Shown: positions 32,891-40,393 of the stretch, piece after piece
How the letters are laid out: the number at the start of each line of letters is the position of its first letter
How positions within the stretch are numbered: the first letter of the stretch is position 1
NCBI GenBank assembly: GCA_964640665.1
Contig: CAZXHT010000012.1
Coordinates: 1 to 64,000, forward strand
Source of the DNA: DATKYQ01 sp964640665
GTDB taxonomy: Bacteria > Myxococcota > B64-G9
Direction: 5' to 3'
Length of the DNA stretch: 64,000 nt
Made by a program: the position numbers and the translations under genes
The notes under the pieces: generated by a model
Database searches by the model: none
The model's input: only the letters and a program-made list of their open reading frames with translations
Told to the model about the DNA's origin: nothing

Positions 32891-34975
32891 TCAGCTGTAC
32901 AAGTCCATCAGGAACCGGGTTAGAATGATCAATACAACGGCACCAACGACCAGTACCGCAAGGTATGTAGGCAGGCGCCCGGTCTGGATGCGACGCACCT
33001 TGGCGCCGCAGAATCTGACCATTCTGGCAATCAGGTTGACCAGGCCGTCGACCACGTATTTATCAATGGCGCCGTCGATCCAGGCAAAGGCCCGGGTGAA
33101 GCTGCCGACCCCGTTCACCAGGCCGTCAAGCACCTTGACATCGAACCAGGAGCAGAGGCGGCTGGTTCCCATGAACCCGCGCACGGCGGTGGCATGGTAG
33201 GCCTCGTCGACGTAGTACTTGTTGTACACAACCCGGTGAATGCCGGCGAAGCGCTGCTTGAGACGTTCGGGTAACGGATTGCGCCGTCCGCGGTAAAGCC
33301 ACCATGCGGCTCCCAGACCCAAAAAGGCGATACCCACAGACAGAAGCATCATGCCCCACTCGGTGCCGTGGCCGTGGCCGGCGGTGGGCAGGTGCTCGGC
33401 GGCCTCGAACACGGGCGCCAGGAATTGCTCGATTGCCGGAGGTGCGCCCGTCCACAAATGAGGCAGCCCGACAAAGGACAGTATTACCGCGCCGGCTGCC
33501 AGCATGACCAGGACGCCCGTGACGACCGGCCGCTGCTCTTCCGGTTCGTGGCCGTGGAGCTCGGGAGTTTCTCCCGTGAAGGTCAGGAAGTAGGATCGGA
33601 ACATGTAAAACGACGTCAGGCCGGCCGCCAGGAATCCCAAAAGCCATGGCAACCATCCGGGCACCAGCAAGGCGCCGCTGTCGAAAGCCCTCCACAGGAT
33701 TTCGTCCTTCGAAAAGAAACCAGCGGCTATCGGGAAGCCGGAGATCGCCACGCAGGCGACCCAGTACGTCCAGCGGGTTATCGGCATTACCTTTCCCAGC
33801 CCGCCCATCTTTCGCATGTCCTGCTCATGGTGCATTGCCATGATGACGCTGCCGGCGCCAAGAAACAGGCAGGCCTTGAAGAAGGCATGGGTCAGCAGGT
33901 GGTAAGAACCGGCCCAGAAAGCCCCGACACCTACGCCGATGAACATGTAGCCGAGTTGGCTGACCGTCGAATAGGCCAGAACTTTCTTTATGTCATACTG
34001 AAAGCAGCCGATTGTGGCGGCGAACAAGGCGGTGGCCGCGCCTACCATGGCCACAACGGTCATGGCCGTCGGACTCAAAATATACAGGAAATTCATCCGG
34101 GCGATCATGTAGACGCCGGCAGTCACCATGGTAGCCGCGTGAATCAAGGCGCTCACCGGGGTGGGGCCGGCCATGGCGTCGGGCAGCCAGATGTAGAGCG
34201 GTATCTGGGCCGACTTACCCGTGGCGCCGACAAAGAAGAAAATCGCAATCAGTGTGGCGATCGGCACTCCCCAGAGAATCTTGTCTCCAATGCCGGCCAC
34301 GAGCTCGGGCAGCTCGTTGAAGTTCAGCGAGAAGGCTCCTGCGGAGTGGTAACCGCTTTCCGTCCAGCTTCCGCCGAGGCCCCAGAAGAGAATGAAGAAG
34401 CCTATTAAAAATCCGAAATCGCCGATGCGGTTGACCACGAATGCTTTCATGCCAGCCTTGGCGTTGTTCAGATCCTTGTACCAGAAACCGATCAACAAGT
34501 ATGAGCACAATCCCACGCCTTCCCAGCCGACAAACATTAGAAGTAAATTGTCGGCCAGCACCAGGGTGAGCATGGCGAACATGAACAGGTTCAGGTAGCT
34601 GAAATAGCGCCAGTAGCTTTCGTCATCGCGCATGTAACCGATGCTGTAGACGTGGATCAAGCTGCCCACGAAACAGACGGCCAGCGCCATCATTGCCGAA
34701 AGCGAATCCATCGAGAAGGCCAGGTCAACGTTGAATTGGCCGACCGCTACCCAAGTCCAGAGGCGATCGCCCAAAACAGCACCATCGTCCAGGCCGCGGA
34801 GCTTGATAAAAGCCGTAACGGCGACGACGAAGGAGAGCCAGGGCAGTGTAACTCCGATGGCATTAATTGCCTTCTCGCCGAAGCGCCGATGCAACTTCTT
34901 GCCGAAGGCGCCGTTTATAAAGGCTCCCAGCAGCGGGAAGAAGGGGATCAGCCACAGGATGTTGAACTCTTCCAT
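32891..34975 (-). CDS. nuoL: NADH-quinone oxidoreductase subunit L
   Basis: Largest antiporter-type subunit (694 aa). Typical sequences are V-G-W-E-G-V-G-L-C-S-Y-L-L-I-G-F-W, K-S-A-Q-I-P-L-Y-I-W-L-P-D-A-M-A-G-P-T-P-V-S and the L-A-Y-S-T-V-S-Q-L-G-Y box. It ends with a long C-terminal helix region that spans the membrane arm, with the D-Y-K pairs typical of L. It follows nuoK by 4 bp, in the usual K-L-M-N order. Confidence 0.97.
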   Translation of the reverse strand: MEEFNILWLIPFFPLLGAFINGAFGKKLHRRFGEKAINAIGVTLPWLSFVVAVTAFIKLRGLDDGAVLGDRLWTWVAVGQFNVDLAFSMDSLSAMMALAVCFVGSLIHVYSIGYMRDDESYWRYFSYLNLFMFAMLTLVLADNLLLMFVGWEGVGLCSYLLIGFWYKDLNNAKAGMKAFVVNRIGDFGFLIGFFILFWGLGGSWTESGYHSAGAFSLNFNELPELVAGIGDKILWGVPIATLIAIFFFVGATGKSAQIPLYIWLPDAMAGPTPVSALIHAATMVTAGVYMIARMNFLYILSPTAMTVVAMVGAATALFAATIGCFQYDIKKVLAYSTVSQLGYMFIGVGVGAFWAGSYHLLTHAFFKACLFLGAGSVIMAMHHEQDMRKMGGLGKVMPITRWTYWVACVAISGFPIAAGFFSKDEILWRAFDSGALLVPGWLPWLLGFLAAGLTSFYMFRSYFLTFTGETPELHGHEPEEQRPVVTGVLVMLAAGAVILSFVGLPHLWTGAPPAIEQFLAPVFEAAEHLPTAGHGHGTEWGMMLLSVGIAFLGLGAAWWLYRGRRNPLPERLKQRFAGIHRVVYNKYYVDEAYHATAVRGFMGTSRLCSWFDVKVLDGLVNGVGSFTRAFAWIDGAIDKYVVDGLVNLIARMVRFCGAKVRRIQTGRLPTYLAVLVVGAVVLIILTRFLMDLYS

Positions 34976-34979
34976 TGAG

Positions 34980-35291
34980 CTATCCCCTCAACGAATTGGT
35001 GCGATCGAGATCAATCGTTTTCATCCTGCGTTTGATGGCAAGGATCAAGGCCAATGCCACGGCGGCCTCGGCCGCGGCCAGTACGATAATGAAAAGGACG
35101 AAAATAGAGCCTTCGACAGCCCGATCGTTGTAGTGCGAAAAGGCAATCAGGTTCAGTCCCGAGGCGTTCAGCATGAGTTCGATGCCGATTAGAATTGCAA
35201 CGGCATTGCGGCGAATGATGACACATACGACGCCCAGCGCAAAGAGCAGAGTCCCGACCACCAGGAAATGTTCGAGGCCTACCTGAATCAT
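34980..35291 (-). CDS. nuoK: NADH-quinone oxidoreductase subunit K
   Basis: Small three-helix subunit (103 aa). G-I-E-L-M-L-N-A-S-G-L-N-L-I-A-F contains the conserved membrane Glu, followed by A-E-A-A-V-A-L-A-L. It overlaps nuoJ by 4 nt, so is coupled. Fully typical length and order. Confidence 0.96.
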   Translation of the reverse strand: MIQVGLEHFLVVGTLLFALGVVCVIIRRNAVAILIGIELMLNASGLNLIAFSHYNDRAVEGSIFVLFIIVLAAAEAAVALALILAIKRRMKTIDLDRTNSLRG

Positions 35292-35812
35292 TTGCCGGCC
35301 TCCGTGTCTTCAGCCTGCCGGTGCCGCGCTATGACAACAGCGCCGATGACTATACCGAGCAGGACAATGCTGATCACCTCGAAAGGCAGCAAGGCGTTCG
35401 AAAGAAGGGCCGAGCCGATCGAGGCCGTTGTCTGCGTGAATTCGCCGACTCCCGATTTTTGCCAGGGTGCCTGGATGGCCAGAGGCACAAGCAGAGCCAG
35501 CAGTGCCAGCCCGGTAAGGGCGCCCAGCCACAGGCCGGCAGAGCGGTTGCTGCGCGGGGCCGTTTCGATGTTTCCGGTCAACATGACGGCAAACAGCAGC
35601 AATACCAAGATGCCGCCGACGTAGACCAGAACCTGGATGACGGCCACGAAGTCGGCGGCCAGCATGCCGTAGAGCACGGCCATGCCGAAAAAAGTACCCA
35701 GCAGGGCAAACACCGCCCGGACTATGTTGCGACTGCCAACGGCATAGACGGCCGTGGCCAGCGTTACGAGCGCCGCGGCATAGAAGACCAGATCCAGCAG
35801 AGAGAAGCTCAC
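35288..35812 (-). CDS. nuoJ: NADH-quinone oxidoreductase subunit J
   Basis: Five-helix membrane subunit (174 aa). F-V-A-V-I-Q-V-L-V-Y-V-G-G-I-L-V-L is the conserved third helix, and the C-terminal residues are charged. It overlaps both nuoI and nuoK by 4 nt. It forms the E-channel with K and H. Confidence 0.95.
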   Translation of the reverse strand: MSFSLLDLVFYAAALVTLATAVYAVGSRNIVRAVFALLGTFFGMAVLYGMLAADFVAVIQVLVYVGGILVLLLFAVMLTGNIETAPRSNRSAGLWLGALTGLALLALLVPLAIQAPWQKSGVGEFTQTTASIGSALLSNALLPFEVISIVLLGIVIGAVVIARHRQAEDTEAGK

Positions 35813-36369
35813 TGTGATCCTCCTCCCGATTGAGAGGGGCCGTTACGGTCGGCCGGGTAGAGCATTTTCCTGACGATTGATCCCAGCGGAGCGGTGACAA
35901 TCTCAGCGTCTTTCTTGGGCGGCTTGGAGACAGGCCGGGGCTGGTCGACGAAGTTCAGCATCAGCCGCCCCACGTCGTACATGGCTCCCTCGAACTCATG
36001 CGAGTGGCGTAGCCCGCCTGAGGGGCAGGCCTCGACGCACAGCCCGCAGAACATGCATTTGGCGACGTCGATTTCGAACCTGGTCAACATGCGCTGCTTG
36101 GTTTCCTCGTCCTTTTTTATCTCGATGTGAATGCAGTCAATGGGACATTGCTTGGCGCACATGCTGCAGCCGGTACATAGGCCGGCGTCCACCTCGAGGA
36201 TTCCGCGGCTGCGGGCGGGAAGCATTGCGACCACGGGCTGCTTGGTGCGATCGGGGTACTGGATCGTGATTGGCTTACGAAACATATAAGAGAAGGTCAC
36301 GGCCAGGCCGTCGCCCAGGGTCAGGAAGGAGCGACCGATGGCGGAGAAATAGTTTGCGAAAGCTCCCAT
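35809..36369 (-). CDS. nuoI: NADH-quinone oxidoreductase subunit I
   Basis: Peripheral iron-sulphur subunit (186 aa) with two 4Fe-4S motifs: C-T-G-C-S-M-C-A-K-Q-C-P near residue 62 and C-M-F-C-G-L-C-V-E-A-C-P near residue 102. These carry electrons toward cluster N2. Starts with a one-base overlap on nuoH (position 36369). C-terminal tail is longer than in E. coli but within the range for such proteins. Confidence 0.96.
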   Translation of the reverse strand: MGAFANYFSAIGRSFLTLGDGLAVTFSYMFRKPITIQYPDRTKQPVVAMLPARSRGILEVDAGLCTGCSMCAKQCPIDCIHIEIKKDEETKQRMLTRFEIDVAKCMFCGLCVEACPSGGLRHSHEFEGAMYDVGRLMLNFVDQPRPVSKPPKKDAEIVTAPLGSIVRKMLYPADRNGPSQSGGGSQ

Positions 36370-37688
36370 CAGGCGTTTTCCTTTTCACGCCGCCTGCGGA
36401 ACTTGCCGTAAGGGCGGGCCTGAATTGCAGGGTCGAAGGAGCCTTTCTCGCCCCTGGCCAAAAGATCGAGATCGAGCCGATCGCCGGAATGCTTGATGTG
36501 GAACCACACCCGCCACAGGAACACCAGAACCAGCAAGCCTCCCGCGCCGGCCGTGATCCAGTGGACAAGGTTGTCTGCCCGTGAACCCGATCTAATGACC
36601 AGCAAGTAAACGGCGTTACCGGCCAGGCAGACGAAGGCGATCGGCACCAAGTAGCGGTAACAAAGATTCATTAACTGGTCTACTCTCAGACGCGGGAAAG
36701 TCCACCGGAACCAGACGACGACGAAGCACAACACCGAGGCCTTGGCCATGAAGATCACAAGGCCCAAAAGCCTCAGCCAGACGGACGCCGCCTGGGCGGC
36801 CAGGGAGACACAGGGAATCTGCCAACCGCCGAAGAACAGGGTAGTGGCCACGGCGCTCATCAGGTAGACGTTGGCGAATTCGGCCAGGAAGAATCCCGCG
36901 AAGCGCATGCCACTGTACTCGGTGTTGAAGCCGGCTACCAGTTCGCTTTCGGCCTCGGGCAGATCGAATGGAGTGCGGTTGCCCTCGGCAATGGCGGAAG
37001 TGAAGTAAATTGCGAAAGCCACCAGGGTGAAGGGGTTGTAGAAAGCATACCATTCCCAAGGCCAGCCGCCCTGTGTGCTGATGATTCCGGGAGAGGAAGC
37101 CGTGCCGCTCATCTGCAGCGTGCCCGCGATCAACACCACCGAGAGTATGCTTAAAGCGGCCGGTACCTCGTAAGAGACGATCTGGGCTGTCGCGCGTATT
37201 CCGCCCAGCAGGCTCCACTTGTTGTTCGAGGCCCAGCCGGACATCAGGATGCCCACGCTGGCCACGGATGTGATCGCCAGAATGTAAAGAATGCCGACGT
37301 TGAGATCGGACGCGATCAAGAGCATTCCGAAAGGCACCGAGGCGAAGGCCGCGAAGACCCCGACCATCACCAGGTAGGGCGCCAGCCGAAACAGAGGCCC
37401 GTCAGCCTGCGCCGGGACGAGATCCTCTTTCATGATGAGTTTCAATCCGTCGGCCAGCCACTGCAGCACGCCGAACGGCCCGACGCGGTTGGGACCGATA
37501 CGGCTCTGCACCCGTCCCGCCACGCGGCGCTCGACCACTACCAGGAATCCGGCGATGGTGAGCGCGACCAAGAAGACCGCCGCCGCCACGATAAGCACGG
37601 CCATGGCGAAGAGGATGCTTGTTGCCCAGGGGCCAAGTTCCAAACTCGATAGGTAATTGTAAATGAATTCCACGATTCTACCTGTCAC
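36369..37688 (-). CDS. nuoH: NADH-quinone oxidoreductase subunit H
   Basis: Membrane subunit at the quinone-binding junction (439 aa, about eight helices). It contains G-P-N-R-V-G-P-F-G-V-L-Q-W-L-A-D-G-L-K-L and E-x-N-R-T-P-F-D-L-P-E-A-E-S-E-L, the most conserved loop. The C-terminal 90 residues are a hydrophilic extension (K-G-S-F-D-P-A-I-Q) not in E. coli NuoH. GTG 37688 overlaps nuoD by 11 nt; GTG 37673 with AGGTAG upstream is an alternative. Confidence 0.95.
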   Translation of the reverse strand: MTGRIVEFIYNYLSSLELGPWATSILFAMAVLIVAAAVFLVALTIAGFLVVVERRVAGRVQSRIGPNRVGPFGVLQWLADGLKLIMKEDLVPAQADGPLFRLAPYLVMVGVFAAFASVPFGMLLIASDLNVGILYILAITSVASVGILMSGWASNNKWSLLGGIRATAQIVSYEVPAALSILSVVLIAGTLQMSGTASSPGIISTQGGWPWEWYAFYNPFTLVAFAIYFTSAIAEGNRTPFDLPEAESELVAGFNTEYSGMRFAGFFLAEFANVYLMSAVATTLFFGGWQIPCVSLAAQAASVWLRLLGLVIFMAKASVLCFVVVWFRWTFPRLRVDQLMNLCYRYLVPIAFVCLAGNAVYLLVIRSGSRADNLVHWITAGAGGLLVLVFLWRVWFHIKHSGDRLDLDLLARGEKGSFDPAIQARPYGKFRRRREKENA

Positions 37689-38811
37689 ATTCGGGTGCGA
37701 TCACGTCGAGAGTGGCCACTAGAGCGACCAGGTCGGCGATCATCAACCCCGGACTTGTGTGTTCGATGATGCTCATGGCGGAGAAGGACCCGGTGCGCCA
37801 CTTGATCCGATAGGGGTTCTTGCCGCCGTCCGAGACCAGGTAGCAGCCCATCTCACCGCGGGCGCCCTCGGCAGATGCGTAGCTCTCGCCCTTGGGCGCC
37901 TTGATCATCCTGGGAACCTTGGCCTTGATGTCGCCTTCGGGAAGCTTGGCCAGGCACTGGCGCAGGATGCGGCAACTCTGACGCATCTCCTCGACCCGCA
38001 CTAAAAAGCGCTGGTTACAGTCGCCGGCTGTGCCGCGGCCGAGAGGCCCGACCGGGACGTCGAACTCGACTTGCGGGTAGGCGCCGTAGGGGATGTCACG
38101 ACGAATGTCCCAATCTTGTCCGCTGGCCCGCAGGTTGGGGCCCGTCAGGCCCCAAGCCACGGCGTCCCTGCGGCTGATTACCGCGACGTCTTCCATGCGT
38201 TTAATCAGAATCTCGTTGCCGACGATCAACTTGTCGAACTCGTCGATAATCGGCTCGAAGTGATCCAGGAAAGACTCGAGTTGTTTGAGCCAATGATCAT
38301 CAACGTCTGAGGCGACCCCGCCGATGCGCAGGTAGTTGTGCGTGACACGGTTGCCGCACAAGGCTTCGATCAGGTCGTTGATGCTCTCACGCTCTCGCAA
38401 GAGATAGACGAAAGGCGTGTAGGCCCCGAGGTCCATGGTTATACAGCCCAGGGTGATGTGATGGTTGGCTATGCGGTTCAACTCGCAGGCGATTATCCTG
38501 AGAAACTCGGCCCGCGGGGGAATCTCGCATGCCAACAACGCCTCGACCGCCATGGCGTAGGCCTGCTCGGTGAACATCGCTTCCAGGTAGTTGATTCGGT
38601 CGGTAAACGGCATATAGCCGGCGTAGGTCTGAGATTCGGCCAACTTTTCCAGCCCGCGATGCAGGTAACCGACTTCGGGAACGGCCTTGCGCATAATCTC
38701 GCCGTCGGTGTGCACCACGAAGCGCAGCACTCCGTGGGTGGACGGGTGGTGCGGCCCCATGTTCAGCACAAGCTCTTCACGCTGCGCGCCGGCCTCGATG
38801 GGTTCGCTCAT
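37678..38811 (-). CDS. nuoD: NADH-quinone oxidoreductase subunit D
   Basis: 49-kDa-type subunit (377 aa) lining the quinone cavity. Begins V-L-N-M-G-P-H-H-P-S-T-H-G-V-L-R, contains D-R-I-N-Y and the C-terminal Y-R-I-K-W-R-T-G-S-F region, ending E-C-D-R. It starts with an overlap of 4 nt on nuoC. It is separate from nuoC, not fused as in some lineages. Confidence 0.96.
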   Translation of the reverse strand: MSEPIEAGAQREELVLNMGPHHPSTHGVLRFVVHTDGEIMRKAVPEVGYLHRGLEKLAESQTYAGYMPFTDRINYLEAMFTEQAYAMAVEALLACEIPPRAEFLRIIACELNRIANHHITLGCITMDLGAYTPFVYLLRERESINDLIEALCGNRVTHNYLRIGGVASDVDDHWLKQLESFLDHFEPIIDEFDKLIVGNEILIKRMEDVAVISRRDAVAWGLTGPNLRASGQDWDIRRDIPYGAYPQVEFDVPVGPLGRGTAGDCNQRFLVRVEEMRQSCRILRQCLAKLPEGDIKAKVPRMIKAPKGESYASAEGARGEMGCYLVSDGGKNPYRIKWRTGSFSAMSIIEHTSPGLMIADLVALVATLDVIAPECDR

Positions 38812-39323
38812 TTAATCTCTCCGGCATCGCCGTAACCCGGTCGGCTGGTGGGAATACCGCGGTAGTCGGGCTGCTCGGTGTAGTCTTTTCTAAGCGGATG
38901 GCCTACCCAGTCGTCGGGCATCATGATCCGGCGCAGATCCGGGTGTCCGCTGAATTCGACACCCAGCAGGTCAAAGATTTCACGCTCGTACCAGACGGCG
39001 GCCGGCCAAATCGCGGCCAGGCTGGAAAGCTTGGGCGCCTCGCGCTCGACGGTCGTCTTGAGCACGAAGGCATGGCGTCGGACGTAGCTCCACAGGTGGG
39101 CCACCACCTCGATCTTTCCGTCGTCCGGACGGTCAGTGCCTGTCAGGTTGCGCAGAAAATCGAAAGCGAGTTCAGTGTCGTCGCGCGCAAAACGGCAGGC
39201 GTCTACCCAAGCTCCGGGTTCGATGATCGCCCAGGGATCTCCGGTGTTCTTTTCACCCTCGTGCCACTCGATCTGCTTGTCGAGTTTTTGCTGCAGGTAT
39301 GCCTGGATTTCCGCGGGTTTCAT
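38808..39323 (-). CDS. nuoC: NADH-quinone oxidoreductase subunit C
   Basis: 30-kDa-type peripheral subunit (171 aa). W-Y-E-R-E-I-F-D-L-L-G-V-E-F-S-G-H-P-D-L-R-R near residue 110 and H-P-L-R-K-D-Y near residue 140 are the family hallmark. The open frame continues upstream inside nuoB in another frame, but ATG 39323 gives a normal length, 2 nt after nuoB. Confidence 0.96.
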   Translation of the reverse strand: MKPAEIQAYLQQKLDKQIEWHEGEKNTGDPWAIIEPGAWVDACRFARDDTELAFDFLRNLTGTDRPDDGKIEVVAHLWSYVRRHAFVLKTTVEREAPKLSSLAAIWPAAVWYEREIFDLLGVEFSGHPDLRRIMMPDDWVGHPLRKDYTEQPDYRGIPTSRPGYGDAGEIK

Positions 39324-39325
39324 GA

Positions 39326-39859
39326 TCAACTTTCCCTGGGCAGCCGAGGATCGGTTTTTTCGGGAAGTTTGCCCCATGCCTTTTTCAGCCATGGCTCCTT
39401 TTCGATCTTGTGTTGGATCAGCATAAGGCCCTCGACCAGCGATTCGGGACGCGGGGGACAGCCCGGAATATAAACGTCCACCGGCAGGAAGAGATCGCCG
39501 CCCTTGACGACGCTGTAGCTTTTCTGGAACAGCCCGCCCGTGCTGGCGCACGAGCCCATGGCGATTACGTACTTGGGCTCGGGCATCTGGTCGTAAAGCA
39601 AGCGGATACGGCTGGCCATCTTGTAGGTGATCGTGCCGGCCAGCACCAGCACGTCGGCCTGGCGTGGCGTCGAGCGGAACATCATGCCGAAGCGATCGGC
39701 GTCGGCGCGTGGGCCGCCGGTCTGCATCAGTTCGATGGCGCAGCAGGCGGTGCCGAAAAGCAGGTACCACAGGCTGTGCTTGCGGGCCAGATTCAGCAGG
39801 TTGTCTACGCTGCCGAGCGCGTAGCCGCCTTCGGGGCTTTTTTCGATGAGCGGAGTCAC
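39326..39859 (-). CDS. nuoB: NADH-quinone oxidoreductase subunit B
   Basis: 20-kDa-type subunit holding cluster N2 (177 aa). Contains F-G-T-A-C-C-A-I-E-L-M (tandem Cys ligands), Y-V-I-A-M-G-S-C-A-S and Y-I-P-G-C-P-P-R-P-E. Starts with GTG 39859, overlapping nuoA by 4 nt and preceded by GGGAAGG. The longer upstream frame runs into nuoA. Confidence 0.96.
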   Translation of the reverse strand: MTPLIEKSPEGGYALGSVDNLLNLARKHSLWYLLFGTACCAIELMQTGGPRADADRFGMMFRSTPRQADVLVLAGTITYKMASRIRLLYDQMPEPKYVIAMGSCASTGGLFQKSYSVVKGGDLFLPVDVYIPGCPPRPESLVEGLMLIQHKIEKEPWLKKAWGKLPEKTDPRLPRES

Positions 39860-40287
39860 TGTGCGCCTTCCCGCGGTTCGTCCGGAGACTGCTTCCCGGA
39901 TAGTTGATTGATGATCCTGTCCCAACTCAAGTCGCCGCGTGCCCAGACGTAGACCAAAGCCACAAGCAGAATGACGAGGAACAGAAAAATTTCAACAAAA
40001 GCCAGAATCCCGAGGCCTTCGGCGACGAGCTTGCGAAAAACGACCACCGCCGGCACCACCAGCGCAATCTCGACGTCGAAGACCACGAAAACCAGGGCGA
40101 TGACGTAAAATCGATTATTGAAGTTGAACCAGGCCGGACCAAACGGTTTTTCACCGCATTCGTAAGTGGTTGCCTTGATCGCCTCGGGCTTTGATGGCCT
40201 AACCAGCTTGCCAAAAAGCAAAAATACGAACAGGGCAAGACCGCTGACTGCGAGAAAACCCAATATAGTCGCCAAATTGAAAGCCAT
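39856..40287 (-). CDS. nuoA: NADH-quinone oxidoreductase subunit A
   Basis: Three-helix membrane subunit (143 aa). T-Y-E-C-G-E-K-P-F-G contains the conserved Cys loop and F-D-V-E-I-A-L-V-V-P is characteristic. First gene of the operon; ATG 40287 follows CGAGGAGACGGT. A TTGACA box on the minus strand at 40347-40352 could be the operon -35, but its 17-nt-spaced -10 is poor (TTTGTC). No nuoE, nuoF or nuoG occur in the operon. Confidence 0.95.
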   Translation of the reverse strand: MAFNLATILGFLAVSGLALFVFLLFGKLVRPSKPEAIKATTYECGEKPFGPAWFNFNNRFYVIALVFVVFDVEIALVVPAVVVFRKLVAEGLGILAFVEIFLFLVILLVALVYVWARGDLSWDRIINQLSGKQSPDEPREGAQ

Positions 40288-40393
40288 ACCGTCTCCTCGC
40301 GAGTCGACTCTGACAGTGCCGAAGACAAAACACAACTGACATGCGGTGTCAAGACCAAGAATCAATAATTCTAATGTTACCTAGGAGGTTTTC

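Noticed and set aside
33368..34408. 346-codon plus-strand frame opposite nuoL
   Set aside because: Antisense shadow of nuoL with no motif or ribosome site.
29121..40287. Search for nuoE, nuoF, nuoG in the operon
   Set aside because: No frame carries their motifs; recorded as absence in this window only.
40347..40352. TTGACA on the minus strand upstream of nuoA as the operon promoter
   Set aside because: The 17-nt-spaced -10 is TTTGTC, too weak to report as a feature.
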